NCBI GenBank assembly: GCA_949288625.1
Contig: CASEKZ010000069.1
Location: 1 to 17,581 of the forward strand
Reading direction: 5' to 3'
Length of the DNA stretch: 17,581 bases
DNA from: an uncultured bacterium
GTDB taxonomy: Bacteria > Bacillota_I > Bacilli_A > RF39 > UBA660
Shown here: piece by piece, positions 13,682 to 17,581 of the stretch
Layout: each line of letters begins with the position of its first letter
Position numbering within the stretch: position 1 is the stretch's first letter
The notes under the pieces: model-generated
What the model saw: only the letters and a program-made list of their open reading frames with translations
The model's database searches: none
Told to the model about the DNA's origin: nothing
Program-made: the position numbers and the translations under genes

Positions 13682-14689
13682 ATGAAAAAAATTTTAGGTG
13701 TCTTTTTAGCTTTTGTTTTTGCCATGTGCTTAACAGGTTGTGGAAAGGAAGATGAGAAAACAGTTCTGAATAAGTTAGACAAAAAGGTTAATAATGTTAA
13801 TGGTTATAAGTTAGAAGCTGAAATGGAATTAATTAATAACGAAGATTCCTATAAATATGACGTTACCGTATCATATAAAAAAGAAGATAACTATCGTGTT
13901 TCACTTAGAAACAAGACTAATAATCATGAGCAAATCATATTAAAAAATGAAGAAGGTGTTTATGTTTTAACGCCTAACCTTAATAAGAGCTTTAAGTTTC
14001 AAAGTAAATGGCCATATAATAACTCACAAAGTTATTTATTGCAGTCTATTATAAGTGATATGAAAAATGACTCTAAACTTAGTATGAAGAAAGTAAATGA
14101 CGATTATGTGTTTACAAGTACCGTAAATTATAAAAATAACGCAAGTTTGACTCATCAAGAAGTTGTGGTTGATAAAAATTATATGATAAAAAGTGTCGCA
14201 GTACTTGACGATGAAGAAAATGCAGGTATAAAAGTGAATTTTAAATCAGTAGACATGAAAGCAAAATTTGATGATAATTATTTTGTTTTAGAAGAAAACA
14301 TGGAAACTTTTGCACAAACTAGTGAACAAGTAGCCGGGGAAACAAGTGAGTTTGATGAAGCAATATACCCAATGTATTTGCCAGAAGGTACTTATTTAGA
14401 AACAGAAAAAACCGTAGATTTAGATGAAGGCTCAAGAATAATTCTTACTTTTGCTGGCGATACACCTTTCTTGCTTGTTGAAGAACCTGCTTTAAGAGAA
14501 GATGATATGACTATTATTCCAACAAGTGGAGATATTGATATATTTATGGATACGATAGCAATAGTTGATGATACGTCAATCACTTGGTCAAGTGCTGGAG
14601 TTGATTATTATTTGGTTTCAAATGAAATGAGTACAGCAGAATTAATTAATGTAGCAAAATCAATGTCAACTATGCCGGTAAGTAAATAA
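13682..14689 (+). CDS. Lipoprotein with LolA-like N-terminal and DUF4367-like C-terminal region
   Basis: A 335-residue predicted lipoprotein. The signal peptide has a lipobox LTGC with the lipidated cysteine at C20. Residues about 24-208 resemble the LolA-like beta-sheet fold of Gram-positive envelope lipoproteins (YdcC/GerS type): alternating beta strands, YRVSLRNK, and a pattern of strands ending YFVLEENM. After an acidic linker, residues about 228-330 look like DUF4367: a MYLPEGTYL strand, W302, and YYLVSNEMSTAELINVAKSM at the end. It is likely anchored to the outer face of the membrane; the ligand or partner is unknown. Domain calls come from pattern recognition and are less certain than the lipobox. 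Confidence 0.75.
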   Translation: MKKILGVFLAFVFAMCLTGCGKEDEKTVLNKLDKKVNNVNGYKLEAEMELINNEDSYKYDVTVSYKKEDNYRVSLRNKTNNHEQIILKNEEGVYVLTPNLNKSFKFQSKWPYNNSQSYLLQSIISDMKNDSKLSMKKVNDDYVFTSTVNYKNNASLTHQEVVVDKNYMIKSVAVLDDEENAGIKVNFKSVDMKAKFDDNYFVLEENMETFAQTSEQVAGETSEFDEAIYPMYLPEGTYLETEKTVDLDEGSRIILTFAGDTPFLLVEEPALREDDMTIIPTSGDIDIFMDTIAIVDDTSITWSSAGVDYYLVSNEMSTAELINVAKSMSTMPVSK

Positions 14690-14706
14690 TTTAAACATTG
14701 TTATTT
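14684..14706 (+). terminator. Possible weak terminator after the lipoprotein gene
   Basis: AAATAAT (14684-14690) can pair with GTTATTT (14700-14706) across 9 bases, with T continuing to 14709. All-AT stem with one wobble, so termination would be partial at best. Confidence 0.3.
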
Positions 14707-14710
14707 TTTG

Positions 14711-14732
14711 TGATATAATATCATTAGGTGAT
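14711..14732 (+). promoter_or_regulatory. Extended -10 promoter and ribosome site for the next membrane protein
   Basis: TGATATAAT at 14711-14719 is an extended -10 (TG-n-TATAAT) with no good -35. AGGTGAT at 14726-14732 is the ribosome site for the ATG at 14736, giving a short leader of about 10 nt. Confidence 0.6.
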
Positions 14733-14735
14733 ATT

Positions 14736-15230
14736 ATGAATAATGAAGTAAAAAACGGAATAATAATTACAATTACAGTTATTTTAGTAATAGTCATAGT
14801 GTATTTTGCCACTGCTTTACTTATGACTGGCGAAATAGGTTCTAAAGACGAAAAAGAAAAAAATAATGAAAATACCACTTCAACCGAAAGTACGGAGGGC
14901 TCTTCACTTTATGATAACATGATTATAGCGGGAAGGGTATTTGAACAAAAAGATGACAAATACATGGTAATATTCTTCTCTGAAAATGATGCCAGTGATA
15001 CCTTAAAAGCATCCATTACGTCGTATGATTCTACTTTGGATGGTGTAAAATTATACAAGGTAAATACGGATGAGGTAATAAATAGTTATGTTGTTTCGGA
15101 TGACTTCAACAAAACCGCAACTAATGATGATGAACTAAAAGTAAATGACGTAACTTTAATTACGATTGAAGGTAAAGCAATAACTTCGTATGTAATTGGC
15201 GAAAATAGTGTAATTAATGAATTAAAGTGA
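14736..15230 (+). CDS. Membrane-anchored protein, possible cysteine-free thioredoxin-like fold
   Basis: A 164-residue protein that I do not recognise as a named gene. Residues about 8-30 form one membrane helix, then a low-complexity acidic/Ser-Thr linker (33-56), then an extracytoplasmic domain (about 60-164). The domain has a hydrophobic strand YMVIFFSEND where thioredoxins have the strand leading to CxxC, then a helix, then VKLYKVNTDE, and near the end VTLITIEGKAI, which resembles the PTL-x-x-x-x-GK strand pair. The whole protein contains no cysteine, and the cis-proline position is not proline, so it could not do disulfide chemistry. The fold is inference. It has its own promoter and ends in a terminator that overlaps the TGA stop. 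Confidence 0.7.
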   Translation: MNNEVKNGIIITITVILVIVIVYFATALLMTGEIGSKDEKEKNNENTTSTESTEGSSLYDNMIIAGRVFEQKDDKYMVIFFSENDASDTLKASITSYDSTLDGVKLYKVNTDEVINSYVVSDDFNKTATNDDELKVNDVTLITIEGKAITSYVIGENSVINELK

Positions 15231-15254
15231 CTTTTTAGTTACTTTTTTCTTTTG
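15224..15254 (+). terminator. Rho-independent terminator overlapping the stop codon
   Basis: AAAGTGAC (15224-15231) pairs with GTTACTTT (15238-15245), one G-T wobble, loop TTTTTA, then a T-rich tract. The left arm includes the TGA stop of the preceding gene. Confidence 0.75.
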
Positions 15255-15257
15255 GTG

Positions 15258-15281
15258 TGTTATACTTTTATTATGCGGAGG
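15258..15281 (+). promoter_or_regulatory. Extended -10 promoter and ribosome site for the S41 protease
   Basis: TGTTATACT at 15258-15266 matches an extended -10 element; the -35 position is occupied by the terminator and is not consensus. GGAGGT at 15276-15281 is placed correctly for the ATG at 15288. Confidence 0.55.
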
Positions 15282-15287
15282 TAAGAT

Positions 15288-16550
15288 ATGAAGGAATATA
15301 AAAATGAGCAAATTTTACCTAAAAAATCCTCAATAAAAGAAAAGTTGAACAATAAAAGTGATTTTAAAATATATGAATTAATATTATTTGGTTTTCTAAT
15401 AGTTATTGCCTCGGTTACATTAACGATTGTTGTTGTTTTTGAAACTAAAGACATCGGTAATAATCATAGCGTTATAACAAACTTAAATGATGATGCATTA
15501 AGCGAATTTGAAGAAGTTTACGGACTTATTAATGATTCTTATTATAAGGACGTTGATAAAGACGAACTAATTAATGGTGCGATAAATGGTATGCTATCCT
15601 CATTAAAGGACCCACACACAAGTTATTTTAGTGAATCGGAAACCGAAAATTTTAATGAAGTTATGAATGGTTCTTATGAAGGAATTGGTGCTGAAATTTC
15701 GGTTGATGCAAGCGGTAATATTTTTGTTTTTTCAGTATTTAAAAATTCCCCAGCACAAGAAGCTGGTTTAAAGTTTAATGATTTATTATTGGAAGTAAAT
15801 GGAAAATCGACTAAAGGATTAACGATGGCTGAGGTTGTGTCCTTAATTAAGGATGACTCTGTTTCAAAAGCACATATAAAAGTAGAACGTAATGGACAAG
15901 TACTAGAATTTAATGTTGAGCGCCGGCTTGTTGTAATTGAATCTGTTGAATCACGCGTTTTTGAAAAAGATGAAAAAAAGATTGGTTATGTTGCTGTCAA
16001 TACTTTTGCAAATAATACGTACGAACAATTTCGTGAAAACATAGAAGCATTAGAAGATGAAAACATTAAGGGGCTAATAATTGATGTTAGGAATAATTCT
16101 GGCGGTTATTTACATTCAGTAACTAGCATGCTTGATATGTTCTTGCCTAAAGGTACAGTAATATATCAAACGAAAGATAAGAACAAAACATATAAACATA
16201 CGGCATCAACTGATGAATCTAGAAATTATCCAGTTGCTGTTTTGGTTAACAAGTCTAGTGCATCGGCCTCAGAGATATTGGCAATAAGCTTAAAAGAATC
16301 ATATGGCGCCTACGTTGTTGGTACAAATACGTATGGAAAGGGTACGGTTCAAATAACTAAGGATTTGGAAAGTGGCGGCATGATTAAATACACAACACAA
16401 AAGTGGCTCTCACCGAAAGGAAATTGGATAAACGACATTGGTGTTATTCCAACGCATGAAGTTAAGTTATCTAATGAATATGATGAAAATCCGACAACTG
16501 AAAATGATGATCAATTTCAAAAAGCGTTCGAACTAGTTTATTCTAAATAA
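15288..16550 (+). CDS. S41 family C-terminal processing peptidase (CtpA/CtpB-like)
   Basis: A 420-residue serine protease with a short cytoplasmic N-terminus, one membrane helix (about 30-51) and an extracytoplasmic catalytic region. In order: N-terminal cap helices (about 70-115), a PDZ domain (about 128-210, starting GSYEGIGAEI) and the S41 core. The Ser-Lys dyad is S326 (in SSASASEI) and K351 (TYGKG), with Q355 four residues on, the same 25-residue spacing as in CtpB (S309/K334). Such proteases trim or degrade envelope proteins; in Bacillus, CtpB acts in sporulation signalling, but no sporulation gene is here. No C-terminal peptidoglycan-binding domain is evident, unlike some paralogues. 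Confidence 0.95.
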   Translation: MKEYKNEQILPKKSSIKEKLNNKSDFKIYELILFGFLIVIASVTLTIVVVFETKDIGNNHSVITNLNDDALSEFEEVYGLINDSYYKDVDKDELINGAINGMLSSLKDPHTSYFSESETENFNEVMNGSYEGIGAEISVDASGNIFVFSVFKNSPAQEAGLKFNDLLLEVNGKSTKGLTMAEVVSLIKDDSVSKAHIKVERNGQVLEFNVERRLVVIESVESRVFEKDEKKIGYVAVNTFANNTYEQFRENIEALEDENIKGLIIDVRNNSGGYLHSVTSMLDMFLPKGTVIYQTKDKNKTYKHTASTDESRNYPVAVLVNKSSASASEILAISLKESYGAYVVGTNTYGKGTVQITKDLESGGMIKYTTQKWLSPKGNWINDIGVIPTHEVKLSNEYDENPTTENDDQFQKAFELVYSK

Positions 16551-16578
16551 AAATAATATTTAAAAACACAAGATAAAA

Positions 16579-16640
16579 AAGTAAAAATGGTTTGTTTTTA
16601 TTAAAAGATTTACAAACTATTTTTACTTGTTTTTTTGTTT
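16579..16640 (+). terminator. Long-stem terminator after the S41 protease gene
   Basis: A 17-bp inverted repeat (16579-16595 with 16612-16628, one G-T wobble) encloses a 16-nt loop and is followed by a T-rich tract to 16640. It starts 28 nt after the stop. Its right end overlaps the -35 of the next promoter. Confidence 0.85.
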
Positions 16641-16655
16641 GAAAAAGTATATTAT
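16627..16655 (+). promoter_or_regulatory. Probable promoter of the DUF402 phosphatase gene
   Basis: TTGTTT at 16627-16632 and TATTAT at 16650-16655 are separated by 17 nt. The start ATG is at 16677 with GGGAG at 16665-16669. The AT-rich setting makes chance matches likely. Confidence 0.45.
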
Positions 16656-16676
16656 AAAGTTGTTGGGAGATATGGT

Positions 16677-17216
16677 ATGAAACACATGAGAATAGGCGAC
16701 AATTACACGATACATTGTTACAAACATGATGGTACGATTCACCGTAGTTGGGATGAGACCATGCTTCTTGATATAAATAAAGATTTTTTAGTTTTTGGTA
16801 ACAAGCGTGCAAGGGTTAATAATAGTGATGGTAGAGTTTGGTATACAAAAGAGCCAGCAATAATCTTTTATTATAAAAACAAATGGTATAACATTATAAC
16901 TCAGTTTAAGGAGTCTGGGATTTATTATTATTGTAATATTGCTAGCCCAACCATTTTGGAGGGGAAAGTAATAAAATATATTGATTATGATTTGGATCTT
17001 AGGGTGTTTAAGGATGGCACGTATAAAATCTTAGATAAATCCGAATATGAGTATCATAAAAAAAAGATGAATTACCCAGAAGAAATTGATATTATTGTAA
17101 AGCAAGAGTTAAAAAACCTTATAAAATTATATCAATCTAAAAAGGGGCCATTCGATTACGAATGTGTAAAAAAATATTATGATAAATATATGTTGTTGTT
17201 GGGTAATAAAAATTAA
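16677..17216 (+). CDS. ntdP: DUF402 nucleoside di/triphosphate phosphatase (YgaC/NtdP-like)
   Basis: A 179-residue cytosolic protein starting at ATG 16677, chosen for its GGGAG ribosome site and because the family begins a few residues before the SYKHDG-type motif; the open frame extends to a TTG at 16635 with no ribosome site, inside the promoter. Family hallmarks are CYKHDGTIHRSW (14-25, including Arg23), DGRVWYTKEPA (51-61), GIYYYCNIASP (81-91), YIDYDLDLRV (101-110) with metal-binding aspartates, and FKDGTYKILD. Staphylococcal and Bacillus members hydrolyse nucleoside di- and triphosphates with a divalent metal. It stands alone between a protease gene and an rRNA operon. Confidence 0.9.
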   Translation: MKHMRIGDNYTIHCYKHDGTIHRSWDETMLLDINKDFLVFGNKRARVNNSDGRVWYTKEPAIIFYYKNKWYNIITQFKESGIYYYCNIASPTILEGKVIKYIDYDLDLRVFKDGTYKILDKSEYEYHKKKMNYPEEIDIIVKQELKNLIKLYQSKKGPFDYECVKKYYDKYMLLLGNKN

Positions 17217-17250
17217 ATATCAGCATATATTAAATAAGAATGATCAAAAA

Positions 17251-17269
17251 ACAACGTTAGAAATGTTGT
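17251..17269 (-). terminator. Hairpin with T-tract on the - strand
   Basis: ACAACGTT (17251-17258) pairs with AATGTTGT (17262-17269), one G-T wobble, loop AGA. On the + strand no T run follows, but on the - strand the hairpin is followed by six T, so it would stop leftward (antisense) transcription entering ntdP. No - strand gene to its right is visible in the window. Confidence 0.45.
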
Positions 17270-17295
17270 AAAAACAGCCAAAAAAAGCTTTTTTT
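17270..17295 (+). terminator. Possible terminator after ntdP
   Basis: AAAAACAGC (17270-17278) can pair with GCTTTTTTT (17287-17295) across an 8-base A-rich loop, with one C-T mismatch, in front of a T run. The strong stem is only 3 bp, so this is a weak call. Confidence 0.3.
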
Positions 17296-17300
17296 GAGAA

Positions 17301-17365
17301 AAAGTTAAAAAAAAAATAAAAAATTGAAAAAAGTTGTTGACATGACCATTTGGATGTGGTATGCT
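17301..17365 (+). promoter_or_regulatory. rRNA operon promoter with UP-like A tracts
   Basis: A perfect TTGACA (17337-17342) and TATGCT (17360-17365) are spaced by 17 nt; TGG directly before the -10 makes it an extended -10. Upstream, 17301-17333 is almost entirely A with a few T, resembling an UP element for the alpha C-terminal domain. Transcription should start near 17372. It lies about 120 nt before the mature 16S 5' end, as expected for an rrn promoter. Confidence 0.85.
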
Positions 17366-17397
17366 TATAACGCACTTGACAAAAAAGAGTGTAAAAA

Positions 17398-17416
17398 ACC
17401 TTTGTAAAACAAAGGT
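17398..17416 (+). promoter_or_regulatory. Perfect hairpin in the rRNA leader
   Basis: ACCTTTGT (17398-17405) pairs without mismatch with ACAAAGGT (17409-17416) around loop AAA. It is followed by no T run, so it is not a terminator; it lies just before the boxA-like element and may be part of the leader antitermination or processing structure. Confidence 0.65.
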
Positions 17417-17422
17417 GTGAAA

Positions 17423-17435
17423 TGATCTTTGAAAA
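17423..17435 (+). promoter_or_regulatory. boxA-like antitermination element in the rRNA leader
   Basis: TGATCTTTGAAAA resembles the rrn leader boxA (consensus near TGCTCTTTGAAAA in Firmicutes), the NusB-S10 binding site that prevents premature termination and aids rRNA folding. Its position after the promoter and before 16S is correct. Confidence 0.65.
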
Positions 17436-17492
17436 CTGAGCAAAACGTCAAGATTATTTGAGTAGCTAGGAACATAACATTTTAAAAATATT

Positions 17493-17581
<89 letters not shown>

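Noticed and set aside
16635..16676. TTG at 16635 as start of the DUF402 gene
   Set aside because: It lies inside the terminator/promoter region without a ribosome site; ATG 16677 has GGGAG and matches the family N-terminus.
17376..17408. Second rRNA promoter from TTGACA at 17376
   Set aside because: The nearest -10-like sequence (TGTAAA at 17403) is 21 nt away, and it falls within the leader hairpin.

Overview
The window is 17.6 kb of AT-rich bacterial chromosome. It reads as standard genetic code 11: Trp is TGG, and TGA serves as a real stop in map, infA and a later membrane-protein gene. Strong Shine-Dalgarno sites, gene order and family features point to a low-GC Firmicute of Bacilli/Tenericutes grade. 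Supporting features are zinc-type S14, a zinc-LID adenylate kinase, an ECF transporter module beside the ribosomal genes, and a DUF402 phosphatase. I cannot name a genus. The first ~90 bases of a 16S rRNA gene lie at the right edge and are the best handle for placing it.

Region 1 (1-8750) is the 3' part of the S10-spc-alpha ribosomal supercluster, all on +: rplN (tail only), rplX, rplE, rpsZ, rpsH, rplF, rplR, rpsE, rplO, secY, adk, map, infA, rpmJ, rpsM, rpsK, rpoA, rplQ. It ends at a rho-independent terminator. Genes are packed with short gaps or 1-nt overlaps. The usual rpmD (L30) between rpsE and rplO is missing.

Region 2 (8751-10150) is a small insertion relative to the usual Firmicute order, in which rplQ is followed directly by the ECF genes. 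It has a consensus promoter, a short-chain dehydrogenase gene broken by one in-frame TAA, and a lone type IV prepilin-like protein with its own terminator.

Region 3 (10150-13370) is ecfA1-ecfA2-ecfT-truA, the shared energising module for vitamin/micronutrient ECF importers plus tRNA pseudouridine synthase A, in overlapping operon arrangement. The rplM-rpsI pair that often follows truA is not there. Instead a terminator separates truA from a convergent DUF378 membrane protein, the only - strand gene.

Region 4 (13574-17300) holds cell-envelope and accessory genes, mostly with their own promoters: a LolA-like lipoprotein with a DUF4367-like C-terminus, a membrane-anchored cysteine-free protein with a possible thioredoxin-like fold, an S41 (CtpA/CtpB-type) processing protease, and a DUF402 nucleoside di/triphosphate phosphatase (ntdP-like).

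Region 5 (17300-17581) is the start of an rRNA operon: A-rich UP-like DNA, a TTGACA/TATGCT promoter, a leader with a perfect hairpin and a boxA-like element, and the 5' end of 16S rRNA running off the window.

No mobile element, CRISPR array, tRNA gene or clearly undescribed system is visible. The least ordinary items are the nonsense-interrupted SDR, the asymmetric ECF ATPase pair, the Ala-substituted adenylate kinase P-loop and the cysteine-free thioredoxin-like protein.
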